In this document: piece by piece, positions 8,564 to 16,327 of the stretch
Position numbering within the stretch: the first letter of the stretch is position 1
Layout of the letters: each line of letters opens with the position of its first letter
Source of the DNA: JANQHO01 sp965218075
Lineage (GTDB): Bacteria; Bacteroidota; Bacteroidia; Flavobacteriales; Schleiferiaceae
NCBI GenBank assembly: GCA_965218075.1
Contig: CBDCJZ010000003.1
Coordinates: 372,001-436,000, forward strand
Length of the DNA: 64,000 nucleotides
Direction: 5' to 3'
The notes under the pieces: generated by a model
What the model was told of the DNA's origin: nothing
Databases searched by the model: none
What the model saw: the letters and a program-made list of their open reading frames with translations, nothing else
Made by a program: the position numbers and the translations under genes

Positions 8564-10728
8564 AGCTTATTCCAAAAGCTTAAATTTTCACCCTTCGCCC
8601 ACTCAATAAAGGCTTCGGCGATGCCATCCGGCAACTCTCCTTCATGTCTATGCAAATCATGGTCAACGATCAGATGGCCGTTTTTGTCCAATTTATACTG
8701 TCCGTTGCTGTTTTGGGCAAAGACATAATCGCCGGAGTTGTCCTTTCCGCCCTTCTCACTCACGGCAAAGAACATCGGGTAGTTATCCACTTTGGGACAA
8801 AGTTTGTCATCCCATTTCTGCACAAACAGGACGCTCGTTTTGGTGCCGGTGTGTGGCTTGAAGGTGTTGCCGTGTAAGCCGACCACCGCTAGGATACGTC
8901 CCTGCTTGGCGATAAAATCACGGATATATTTGTCGGATGTGTTGTTAAATCTGCCCTGCGGCAGCACAATTGCCATGCGGCCACCGGGTTTGAGAAAGTC
9001 CAGATTGCGCTCGATAAACAGAATATCACGCCCGACTTTACTTTGCCATTTGCCGTTTTTCTCCGTCAGGGTGAATTTATGCAGCAGGCGGCTTTCCTTG
9101 ATGTCGCCGGCAAAAGGCGGATTTGCCATTAGTATATCGAATGCGAAGCGTTTGTTCGCCTTCTTTTCTGCTCTGAGTTTTTCCAGTCGTCCGAATCCTC
9201 TGCCGTAAGTATTAATCCATTTCCTGTCCTTTTCGCACTTCTCTCTCCAGCGTTCGTAGTCCAGGGTGTTCAGATGTAGAACATTGGTTTCACCGTCTCC
9301 GGCGATCAGGTTCAAGGTTCTGGCGACCCTAACCGTTTTTTCGTCGAAGTCGATGCCGAACACTTTTAGGACAGTCTCTTTTTCCTCGGTTTTTATCTCC
9401 TGATTGCTGAATAGATGTCCCGTGAGCTTGAAGATGGTATGCACCGGAAAGCCACAACTCCCGGAGGCAGTGTCGATCATGTATTCACCGGGTTGGGGAT
9501 TCAGCATCTGCACGCACATATCAATGACATGGCGTGGGGTGAAATATTGTCCCTTTTCGCCCTTGGCAGATTTATTGACCAGATATTCAAAAGCTTCATC
9601 CACCACCTGTAGATTGGAGTTGAACAATTTTACATCCTGCAAACTGGACACACAGATGGAGAGAAGGCTGTCGGACAGTTTAAAAGTTGCATCTTCGGAA
9701 AAAACGCCTGGCCATTTCTTTTTTGCCCGATTGAACAAGTTCTGTATTTTGTCCTCGAGTTCGGTATCTGTCTGCCCGGTATTTCGGAACTCCATCGGTC
9801 GGAAGTCGACATCTGAAACTTTTTTGACTGCCTCCTTGAGGGTATCATAATCTTCCCCACCGAGGTATCCGGCTTGATTTTCATATATAGAGGTGTTAGT
9901 GGCACGTTTCACAGATCGGTTGAGAAATTCCTTGTCCGACCGGCTCTGAAATTCATCATAGAGCTTGGCAAATATGAGTTTGAAAACCTCCTCGAAGACA
10001 TCCACCCCAGCATTTGCCAACACCTCATCCTCCATTTCCAAAACGATGTCCTTCAGGGATTTTCGCTCATTGGAAATCCTATCCTTGATAATGAGGTCTT
10101 TCAGGGTGAAGCGTTCTGTGAGGATATCCGCGAGGGTTTGGCTCGCGTTGGGAATGTCGGTAATTTCTTCAAAGTGATTCAGATCTTTGTAATTCGGATC
10201 TTTGCGGTTGTAGTGGGAGATCTGCTCGCCATTTGTCCAGACACCGATCGGTGCGCCGGTGGCATTGCAATAGGAGCGGAGTTGGCTCTTACCGTCCTTG
10301 AGTTTTGGTTTTTTCAGCTCGATGATGATATAGGGCGTATCGGGACGGTCCTTGTCGGAAATGACGATGTCGGCACTTTTCTTTTCCCTGCCGAAATCGA
10401 CGGCGTATTCGAAAGCGAGGCGATTCTTGGGATAGCCGTACCGATCGATGAGTCGTGCTGCGTAGAGTTGGCGGACGATCTCCTCGGGTTTCAGCTGAAT
10501 ATCCTTATCCCGCACGATACAGTTTACAAATGAATTTTTCTTGTCCCTGACAGTTTTGTTGCAGATCTTGTTGCGCAGCGCATTAATTTCATCTTCCGTA
10601 AACAAGCTGAGGTGATAATTGCTGTCTTTGAGTATCGTTTGGATGATTTCCGGTTGCATCATTATTTTTTCTGTTTTGCTTTTGTGGGAGTTGGACTGCA
10701 TTTTGATAGCAAGTATAAGGGATATCAA
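8560..10728 (-). CDS. hsdM: Fused nuclease-methyltransferase subunit (HsdM with HsdR_N-type domain)
   Basis: This 722-aa protein joins two modules. Residues about 85-175 carry a PD-(D/E)xK nuclease pattern (Glu107, Asp120 in KSADIVI, Glu137-x-Lys139 in IIIELKK) like the N-terminal domain of HsdR. Residues about 370-650 are an HsdM-type N6-adenine methylase: GEKGQYFTPRHVID, motif I IDTASGSCGF (usually DPAxGSGGF), motif IV MANPPF. No HsdR translocase gene is present, so it may act with HsdS as a combined cutting and methylating enzyme, as in BcgI-like systems, or with the motor missing. The start is uncertain; ATGs at 10728, 10701 and near 10660 are possible. The gene is clearly GC-richer than its chromosomal neighbours. 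Confidence 0.85.
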   Translation of the reverse strand: MISLILAIKMQSNSHKSKTEKIMMQPEIIQTILKDSNYHLSLFTEDEINALRNKICNKTVRDKKNSFVNCIVRDKDIQLKPEEIVRQLYAARLIDRYGYPKNRLAFEYAVDFGREKKSADIVISDKDRPDTPYIIIELKKPKLKDGKSQLRSYCNATGAPIGVWTNGEQISHYNRKDPNYKDLNHFEEITDIPNASQTLADILTERFTLKDLIIKDRISNERKSLKDIVLEMEDEVLANAGVDVFEEVFKLIFAKLYDEFQSRSDKEFLNRSVKRATNTSIYENQAGYLGGEDYDTLKEAVKKVSDVDFRPMEFRNTGQTDTELEDKIQNLFNRAKKKWPGVFSEDATFKLSDSLLSICVSSLQDVKLFNSNLQVVDEAFEYLVNKSAKGEKGQYFTPRHVIDMCVQMLNPQPGEYMIDTASGSCGFPVHTIFKLTGHLFSNQEIKTEEKETVLKVFGIDFDEKTVRVARTLNLIAGDGETNVLHLNTLDYERWREKCEKDRKWINTYGRGFGRLEKLRAEKKANKRFAFDILMANPPFAGDIKESRLLHKFTLTEKNGKWQSKVGRDILFIERNLDFLKPGGRMAIVLPQGRFNNTSDKYIRDFIAKQGRILAVVGLHGNTFKPHTGTKTSVLFVQKWDDKLCPKVDNYPMFFAVSEKGGKDNSGDYVFAQNSNGQYKLDKNGHLIVDHDLHRHEGELPDGIAEAFIEWAKGENLSFWNKL
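8654..8670. repeat. 17-bp direct repeat, copy B
   Basis: Identical to 7692-7708; it lies near the 3' end of hsdM, where the minus strand encodes IVDHD. The pair flanks the zinc-ribbon DUF4145 gene. Confidence 0.95.
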
Positions 10729-10771
10729 ACAGAAAATATGTTAATCATATGTATTTTTAACGTGCGTTTTT

Positions 10772-10779
10772 TATCTTTG
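10772..10779 (+). promoter_or_regulatory. Orphan Bacteroidota -7 box (TATCTTTG)
   Basis: TATCTTTG matches the TAnnTTTG -7 element of Bacteroidota. It points rightward, away from hsdM, and no plus-strand gene follows for kilobases. A strong hairpin lies 75 bases downstream. It could be the relic of a lost gene's promoter or could drive a short RNA. Confidence 0.35.
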
Positions 10780-10851
10780 CAAAAGAAAATAATATCTTTT
10801 AGTATTCTATTCATAATAAGGCTATATTGCCGAAGTGAAACTTGATTCGGG

Positions 10852-10884
10852 CGTACTCCGGAGGGCTTAGCCCTCCGGAGTACG
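10852..10884. repeat. 15-bp perfect inverted repeat, GC-rich hairpin
   Basis: Arm 10852-10866 is the exact reverse complement of 10870-10884, with a TTA loop. The arm core is ACTCCGGAGGGC. It sits in AT-rich spacer between the adaptor-protein gene and hsdM. No T run flanks either side, so it is not a classic terminator. A REP-like element or the border of the acquired R-M segment is possible. Confidence 0.7.
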
Positions 10885-11003
10885 TTAGGGTCATTTCCTT
10901 TTAGGTAGTACCCTTCTTCTAAAAGTATTTTTGTCAATATGGAGTCTCTATAGCCCCCTCCCCTACTCATCGGTATTTTTTAGCCATTCGCTAATATCTT
11001 CTA

Positions 11004-12134
11004 TTATCTTAGGGCTACTTCTTCACCATCATGTACTTCACTGTAACCGATAATAATTACCTCATCGCCGGGATTTAAACCTGATTTAATTTCAGTCATA
11101 TCCTTAAACGATCCACCTGTTTTCACGTATTTCTTTTTAGCGATTTTCTTATTATCCTCACTGGCTGTTATATATACGAAATCACCTTTCAAGTCTTTGT
11201 TGATAATCATTGATGGCACTACTAAGGCGTTTTCATTTTGATAATCTTTGATAACCAATTCAGCTAATGCGTTAGGTTTAATAAGATTATCTTCATTATC
11301 GAGGCGTACCTTTATAGTAAAGCTTCTATTATCTGGATTTATGACCTGGCTCACAAAACTCACCGGCACTTCTTGTTTGATGCCAAGAACAGGAATATTA
11401 ACTTTTGCTATATTTCCTTCCTTTACATTAGGCAAGTAAATTTCGGACAATTCTGCCTTGATCTCTATTTTGCTTAAATCAACCACCCGTCCTATTGGTG
11501 TACCTACCCTCACAAATTCTCCAACATTCACTCTAATGTTATCTATCGTTCCATTAATGGGAGATCTTGTAATGGTGTTCTCGTACTGCGCTCTTATTTG
11601 CCCTAAACGAGTTTTAGCTGACTTGTAGGAGCTTTCAGCTTGCAGGTATTCGATTTCAGAACCTATTTTTTGTTCCCACAGTACTTTACGTCTTTCAAAA
11701 GTAGTTTGAGCTAAGTCAAACATTGCCTTAGCCTCTTCAAGTTGATTAGCTACTGCATCGTTATCTAGCTCAATTAATATAGCCCCCTTTGAAACTTTTT
11801 GTCCTTCAACAATTTTGATAGCCTTAACCTTGCCTAAAGCTTCCGCACTAAGCAAAATATTTTCTCTTGAATCTACTATTCCAGTATGTTTTGCATAATA
11901 CTCGAAGTTTTCGGGGGCTAATTTTTTAATTACAACTGGCGTTATTTCACCTTCTTCAGTAATGGTATCTAAAGAAGCTATTTCGCTTTTAAGCTCTTTT
12001 ATTTCGTCTTTTAATTCTGTCAATTGTTTTTGTTTTTCACCCAGTTGTTTTTTTCTCTGTTCTAATGATTCAGGGTCTTGCTGACAGGCACTAACAACGG
12101 CTATAGATAGTGATAATGAAATTGCTTTTTTCAT
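11004..12134 (-). CDS. RND efflux periplasmic adaptor (HlyD/AcrA family) lipoprotein
   Basis: The 376-aa protein has a lipoprotein signal ending VVSAC at Cys17, then a coiled coil (about 20-55), a barrel-sandwich domain (VKAIKIVEGQKVSKGAILIE), an alpha-hairpin (about 125-175) and a beta-barrel region (IKAELSEIYLPNVKEGNIA). This is the membrane-fusion protein of tripartite pumps, bridging an inner-membrane RND transporter and an outer-membrane channel. The channel gene lies 21 bases upstream in the same direction. The RND transporter gene that usually follows is absent; the next gene on this strand is hsdM after a 275-base spacer with a hairpin. Substrate unknown. Confidence 0.87.
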   Translation of the reverse strand: MKKAISLSLSIAVVSACQQDPESLEQRKKQLGEKQKQLTELKDEIKELKSEIASLDTITEEGEITPVVIKKLAPENFEYYAKHTGIVDSRENILLSAEALGKVKAIKIVEGQKVSKGAILIELDNDAVANQLEEAKAMFDLAQTTFERRKVLWEQKIGSEIEYLQAESSYKSAKTRLGQIRAQYENTITRSPINGTIDNIRVNVGEFVRVGTPIGRVVDLSKIEIKAELSEIYLPNVKEGNIAKVNIPVLGIKQEVPVSFVSQVINPDNRSFTIKVRLDNEDNLIKPNALAELVIKDYQNENALVVPSMIINKDLKGDFVYITASEDNKKIAKKKYVKTGGSFKDMTEIKSGLNPGDEVIIIGYSEVHDGEEVALR

Positions 12135-12155
12135 CGGTTTGTATTTGACAATCGA

Positions 12156-13499
12156 TTATTTTCCCAGTGCTTTTTGTAATTCTTCTTTACTATTTAAAAG
12201 ATTCAAAAGAGCTTGAACATAATTTTTCTGAGTCTCTAAATATTGATTTTCAACTTGGCTTAAGTCAAAGCTGCGGCTAGTTCCTTTTTGGTATTTGATT
12301 CTTTCTCTATCTCTGACCTTTTTGCTAATCTCAACATTTTTTTTCTGGTTATTATAGTTGTCTAGTGCAAAAGTGTAATTGCTTTTAGCCTGATGGTATT
12401 GTAGTTTGATTAAACTAGAAGTTCCATCAAGAGCTATCTCTATTTTGTCTCTATCTAATTTAGCCTTTTGAATCTTAGCAAGGCCTGATAATCCTTGAAA
12501 AATATCCCAGCTTAAACTTACACCTACTGTCGTACCAGGTATCCAAAATTGATCGAAGCTAAAAACATCATTAAAATCATTTTGAAAGTTTGTTTGCCCA
12601 TGTCTTAGGAAACCGGAAAGAGTAGGATACCAGGCAACCTTTTCGTATGAAAGCTGTAATTGCATTGCCTTTTTCTGAGACTCAATAGTGCGATAATCAA
12701 TATGATCTTTATAATTAAACTCATTTGGCAAAACAATTTCATTGTCAGAAGTAATAGCTTCCTCTAAAGTAGCTTTAAGAGTAGTCTCTCGCATTATAGG
12801 TAACCCAATATTATAGTTCAAGAGCATTTTAGCTAAGCCTGCTTGGCGTTTAGCATCTTTAAGTGTATTACTCAGATTGTTTACTAACAATTCTAGCTGA
12901 TCGACATCCTGCTCTTCTATAAACCCATTTTTGAATAGCTGCCTTGTTTCAAACAGGCTCTTTTTCAAGCTGCCTAAATTTTCTTTCAATATTTCTACAG
13001 TTTTTTCTGAGACTAATGCACCATAATATGATTGGGCGACATTAGCCCTCACATCAATCTCTGATTTTTCTAATTCGAGCATTGAAATTTCTTTAACTAC
13101 CCTTGCAGCCTGTAAAGCAACGAAGTACGAGGCATCTAACAATAGCTGGTTTACGGTGATAGTAGTGCTATTTTGATGTTCAATTCCAAAAGCAACTAAG
13201 TGAAAAGTTCCGGGAGTCCCTCCAAAAAGTTCAGCGGGAACCGGTTGCCTTGCAATTTGAGGATTCCACTCATAATCCAGTGAAGCATTGATTTGTGGCA
13301 ATCCTGTAGCAGCTGTTTCTCTTATAGTTTGTCTGGCTTTTTTAAGCTCAATCCTTTTATCTCGATTAGCGTAAGAGTTTTGAAGTGCATATTCCTGAGC
13401 ATCCCCAAGACTAAGGCTTAAAGGCTGTTGATTGATTTCCTGGTTATAAGCTTTAAGACCGAAAGCTGAAATACTTAGTATCAATGCTTCTTTAATCAT
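12156..13499 (-). CDS. TolC-family outer-membrane efflux channel
   Basis: The 447-aa protein has an N-terminal signal-like segment (LILSISAFGLKAYN), then two repeats of long helices typical of OEP/TolC proteins: LGDAQEYALQNS near residue 30, SQYYG-type helices near 155-165, and a second block with SWDIFQGLSGLAKIQKAKL near 335-355. Trimers form an outer-membrane channel with a periplasmic tunnel that docks on the adaptor. The adaptor gene follows 21 bases later, so the two form an operon. The start at 13499 encodes MIKEALILSIS, a plausible signal peptide. No TetR-type regulator remains upstream. Confidence 0.87.
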   Translation of the reverse strand: MIKEALILSISAFGLKAYNQEINQQPLSLSLGDAQEYALQNSYANRDKRIELKKARQTIRETAATGLPQINASLDYEWNPQIARQPVPAELFGGTPGTFHLVAFGIEHQNSTTITVNQLLLDASYFVALQAARVVKEISMLELEKSEIDVRANVAQSYYGALVSEKTVEILKENLGSLKKSLFETRQLFKNGFIEEQDVDQLELLVNNLSNTLKDAKRQAGLAKMLLNYNIGLPIMRETTLKATLEEAITSDNEIVLPNEFNYKDHIDYRTIESQKKAMQLQLSYEKVAWYPTLSGFLRHGQTNFQNDFNDVFSFDQFWIPGTTVGVSLSWDIFQGLSGLAKIQKAKLDRDKIEIALDGTSSLIKLQYHQAKSNYTFALDNYNNQKKNVEISKKVRDRERIKYQKGTSRSFDLSQVENQYLETQKNYVQALLNLLNSKEELQKALGK

Positions 13500-13832
13500 T
13501 TCAGATTAATTTTTCTTTGAGGTAGACTATCCCTTTTGGAATAGCTATACTTCTTATTGTGATATACAAAAATATTATACTACCTTATGCCAGAAACTCG
13601 TGTAAAAGAAAGCTCTTATCTTCATCCAATAATATCATTCTGTTATGTAACATAGCGGCATTATTACTTCTATATTGAAACCTTTGTAATAAGAGGACTT
13701 CTTCAATTCCTTGTTTCGTATTGGACTGCATTTTTTCCATTATCATTTTTTTCGACTTCTATAGAAGGTTTAGACTATTTCGGGATGGTATTTTTGCAAT
13801 TGAAACTCCATGTCAGGTGTCGGTAATGCCTT
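13500..13832. other. Spacer between tolC-like gene and fbp
   Basis: The 333-base stretch holds one possible small minus-strand ORF (listed separately) and otherwise AT-rich DNA. No RNA gene or clear regulatory element was recognised. Confidence 0.5.
13585..13746 (-). CDS. Possible 53-aa small protein, unrecognised
   Basis: An ATG at 13746 opens a 53-codon frame reading MIMEKMQSNTKQGIEEVLLL and ending LLHEFLA. Composition is protein-like (mixed charged and hydrophobic, no low-complexity runs), and it lies upstream of the tolC-like gene in the same orientation. It could be a genuine small gene, or the last piece of a regulator that once preceded the pump. No family is recognised and there is no ribosome-binding evidence. 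Confidence 0.25.
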   Translation of the reverse strand: MIMEKMQSNTKQGIEEVLLLQRFQYRSNNAAMLHNRMILLDEDKSFLLHEFLA

Positions 13833-14834
13833 TCACCTTTTCATAAATTCTTCGGCTTTTTCCACCATATTTTTACTGCCGCAGAAAAAGGGCATCCGCT
13901 GATGCAATTCCTCTGGCTGAATATTCATAATGCGTTTATGACCATCGGAGGCTTTACCTCCGGCTTGCTCTGCTAAAAAGGCCATAGGGTTACATTCGTA
14001 TATCAAACGAAGTTTCCCTTTGGGCGACTTGGCAGTTTTAGGATAAATGTAAATACCGCCTTTTAGCAGATTGCGGTGAAAGTCAGCTATCGAGGAGCCG
14101 ATATAACGGGAAGTATAAGGACGGTTAGTGCTTTCACTCAATTCTTGGCACCATTTGATGTATTCTTTGACCCCATCGGGAAAGTGAACGTGATTACCCT
14201 CGTTTATGGAATATGTTATACCATCATTTGGCATCTGAATTTTAGGGTGGGAGAGAAAAAACGAACCAATACCTGGGTCAAAAGTAAAACCATTAACCCC
14301 ATTTCCCGTAGTGTAAACTAGCATAGTGGAGCTACCATAAATCAGATAACCAGCAACTACCTGTTTGTTGCCAGGTTGTAGAAAGTCTTCTAGGGTAACA
14401 AGGATTCCAGGTTTGGAAACTCTGCGGTAAATGCCAAAAATAGTTCCTACAGAAACACTTACATCAATATTAGAAGAGCCGTCCATCGGGTCAATTACTA
14501 CTACGTACTTAGTTTCATTGTGTATATCATCGTTAAATACCACGAAGTCATTCATCTCCTCAGATACCAGCCCACCTATTTCCCCGCTATTCTTCAGGGT
14601 ATTGATGAATAGCTCGTTAGCAAGTACATCCAACTTCATTTGCTCTTCCCCCTGTATGTTTTTATTCCCGGCTTTTCCTAATATTTCGGCCAAACCTGCT
14701 TTGTTAATCTTTTGGTTCACCATTTTTGCCGCCAGGCAAAGTGAACTCAAAAGGGTAGTGAGTTCACTTTTAGCATAAGGGAAATCCTTTTGGTTTTGAA
14801 TAATAAACTCCCCAAGAGTAATATGTCTTTTCAC
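13833..14834 (-). CDS. fbp: Fructose-1,6-bisphosphatase class I
   Basis: The 333-aa protein is full length for class I FBPase. It carries the metal and phosphate-binding sequence VIDPMDGSSNIDVSVSVGTI near 115-134, the GGLVSEEMND acidic segment before it, and the C-terminal LIYECNPMAFLAEQAGGKAS motif. It hydrolyses fructose-1,6-bisphosphate to fructose-6-phosphate in the cytoplasm, the committed step of gluconeogenesis. It is monocistronic here, divergent from lysA. A TAACTTTG box on the minus strand (14863 to 14856) lies about 22 bases before the ATG and is probably its -7 element. Confidence 0.96.
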   Translation of the reverse strand: MKRHITLGEFIIQNQKDFPYAKSELTTLLSSLCLAAKMVNQKINKAGLAEILGKAGNKNIQGEEQMKLDVLANELFINTLKNSGEIGGLVSEEMNDFVVFNDDIHNETKYVVVIDPMDGSSNIDVSVSVGTIFGIYRRVSKPGILVTLEDFLQPGNKQVVAGYLIYGSSTMLVYTTGNGVNGFTFDPGIGSFFLSHPKIQMPNDGITYSINEGNHVHFPDGVKEYIKWCQELSESTNRPYTSRYIGSSIADFHRNLLKGGIYIYPKTAKSPKGKLRLIYECNPMAFLAEQAGGKASDGHKRIMNIQPEELHQRMPFFCGSKNMVEKAEEFMKR

Positions 14835-14855
14835 GTAGATTGAGATTTAGGGCAA

Positions 14856-14863
14856 CAAAGTTA
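14856..14863 (-). promoter_or_regulatory. Probable fbp -7 promoter box
   Basis: TAACTTTG on the minus strand fits the Bacteroidota TAnnTTTG element and stands 22 bases upstream of the fbp ATG. The -33 element is not clear. Confidence 0.5.
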
Positions 14864-14954
14864 ATTTTTGAAATATTGAAATGAAATTACACATTTTATG
14901 TATATATGTATAGCTTTTTAAAGGCAATGATAGAATGTCTGTAGTTAAGCTCGC

Positions 14955-14962
14955 TATCTTTG
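14955..14962 (+). promoter_or_regulatory. Probable lysA -7 promoter box
   Basis: TATCTTTG matches the Bacteroidota -7 element and ends 25 bases before the lysA ATG at 14988. No convincing TTTG -33 partner is visible. Confidence 0.5.
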
Positions 14963-14987
14963 CTCCTCTGATTTCATTATTAATGTT

Positions 14988-16220
14988 ATGCAAATTACTG
15001 AAAACGGATTTCGGATAGACGGAGTATGTCCTCTGAAACTTTGCGAGCAATACGGTTCCCCGCTGTATGTATATGAAACTGCCAAAATGGAGCTACAATA
15101 CAAGTGTTTACAAGAGGCTTTCAAGTCTAGTAAGTTGAAAATCAATTACGCCTGTAAAGCACTGAGTAATATCAATGTATTGCGTTTTTTTCATCAACTG
15201 GGCAGTGGCTTAGATGCTGTGAGTATACAGGAAGTGGACTTAGGCCTTAAAGCCGGATTTGATCCTAAAGATATTATCTATACGCCTAATTGTGTATCAA
15301 TGAAAGAAATTGAAAAGGCAGCGGAAAAAGGAGTAAAAGTCAACATTGATAATTTGAGTATACTGGAGCAATTTGGGACGGTCTATGGTAAGTCTTATCC
15401 AATTTGTATTCGCCTAAACCCCCATATCATGGCAGGCGGGAATTATAAAATTTCTACCGGACACATCGATTCTAAATTCGGTATCAGCATCCATCAGATG
15501 CGTCACCTAGAGCGCTTGGTAAAGAGTCTTAATATTAAAGTCGAAGGCTTGCACATGCATACGGGAAGTGATATACTGGATGTTAATGTTTTTCTTAATG
15601 GAGCTCGTTTGTTGCTAGGTGTGGCTCACAATTTTGAAGATTTGGAATATATCAACTTTGGCAGTGGCTTTAAAATAGCTTACAAATCGGATGATACTGC
15701 TACACATGTAGAAGAACTGGGGGAGGGAATGACTCAACTTTTCGGTAAGTTCTGTAAAGAATACGGCCATGAACTCAGGATAGAATTTGAACCCGGCAAG
15801 TTCCTAGTGGGTGAAGCCGGCTATTTTCTGTGCAAGGTTAATGTAGTAAAACAAACCACTGCTACTGTTTTTGCAGGAGTTGATTCAGGACTCAACCATC
15901 TTATACGTCCTATGTTTTACAATTCCTATCATCATATTGAAAATGTGAGTAATCCCAGGGGGAGAAAGAGAATATACACAGTGGTGGGTTATATCTGCGA
16001 AACGGACACTTTTGCCAGTGATAGGCAAATTAATGAGATAACTGAGGGGGATATTCTGGCTTTTTACAATGCGGGGGCTTATTGTTTTCAGATGTCCAGT
16101 AATTACAACAGTCGTTTTCGTCCGGCAGAGGTATTCATCCATAAAGGGAAAGTCTACCTCATCCGCCAACAGGAAGAATTCAGCGACTTGTTACGAAATC
16201 AAATGGAAATAGAGCTATAA
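14988..16220 (+). CDS. lysA: Diaminopimelate decarboxylase
   Basis: The 410-aa protein is a fold-III PLP decarboxylase. The Schiff-base lysine is in YACKALSN (Lys57), the active-site histidine segment is HMHTGSDI near residue 190, and the dimer-partner cysteine is in ICETDTFAS near 340. It removes CO2 from meso-diaminopimelate to give lysine. An aspartate kinase gene for the first step of the same route follows 107 bases downstream, suggesting a lysine-linked pair, although that gene seems to have its own promoter box. Length is normal and no defects are seen. Confidence 0.95.
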   Translation: MQITENGFRIDGVCPLKLCEQYGSPLYVYETAKMELQYKCLQEAFKSSKLKINYACKALSNINVLRFFHQLGSGLDAVSIQEVDLGLKAGFDPKDIIYTPNCVSMKEIEKAAEKGVKVNIDNLSILEQFGTVYGKSYPICIRLNPHIMAGGNYKISTGHIDSKFGISIHQMRHLERLVKSLNIKVEGLHMHTGSDILDVNVFLNGARLLLGVAHNFEDLEYINFGSGFKIAYKSDDTATHVEELGEGMTQLFGKFCKEYGHELRIEFEPGKFLVGEAGYFLCKVNVVKQTTATVFAGVDSGLNHLIRPMFYNSYHHIENVSNPRGRKRIYTVVGYICETDTFASDRQINEITEGDILAFYNAGAYCFQMSSNYNSRFRPAEVFIHKGKVYLIRQQEEFSDLLRNQMEIEL

Positions 16221-16229
16221 ACTCGTTTG

Positions 16230-16242
16230 CCCCCCCCCCCCC
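16230..16242. repeat. Poly-C tract, 13 C
   Basis: A run of 13 C residues lies ten bases after the lysA stop, in AT-rich DNA. Runs of this length are prone to slippage and to sequencing length error. It is not inside a coding frame and lies about 60 bases before the putative -7 box of the aspartate kinase gene. Confidence 0.9.
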
Positions 16243-16300
16243 AAAGAATCATAAATGATATTCCTAATCTGTTAAGACTGATCAAGTATTAAGGGATTTT

Positions 16301-16308
16301 TAACTTCG
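16301..16308 (+). promoter_or_regulatory. Possible aspartate kinase -7 promoter box
   Basis: TAACTTCG differs from TAnnTTTG by one base and lies 20 bases before the ATG at 16328, the usual distance for this promoter type. Confidence 0.4.
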
Positions 16309-16327
16309 CAATCCAGTTTTTACAGCA

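Noticed and set aside
8792..9208. 138-codon plus-strand ORF
   Set aside because: Antisense shadow of the methylase domain of hsdM.
9874..10533. 219-codon plus-strand ORF
   Set aside because: It is antisense to hsdM, with no family resemblance. It is explained by the GC-rich codon use of hsdM.
10725..10970. 81-codon minus-strand ORF before hsdM
   Set aside because: It spans the GC-rich hairpin and spacer, shows no protein-like pattern, and is not a recognisable pump remnant.
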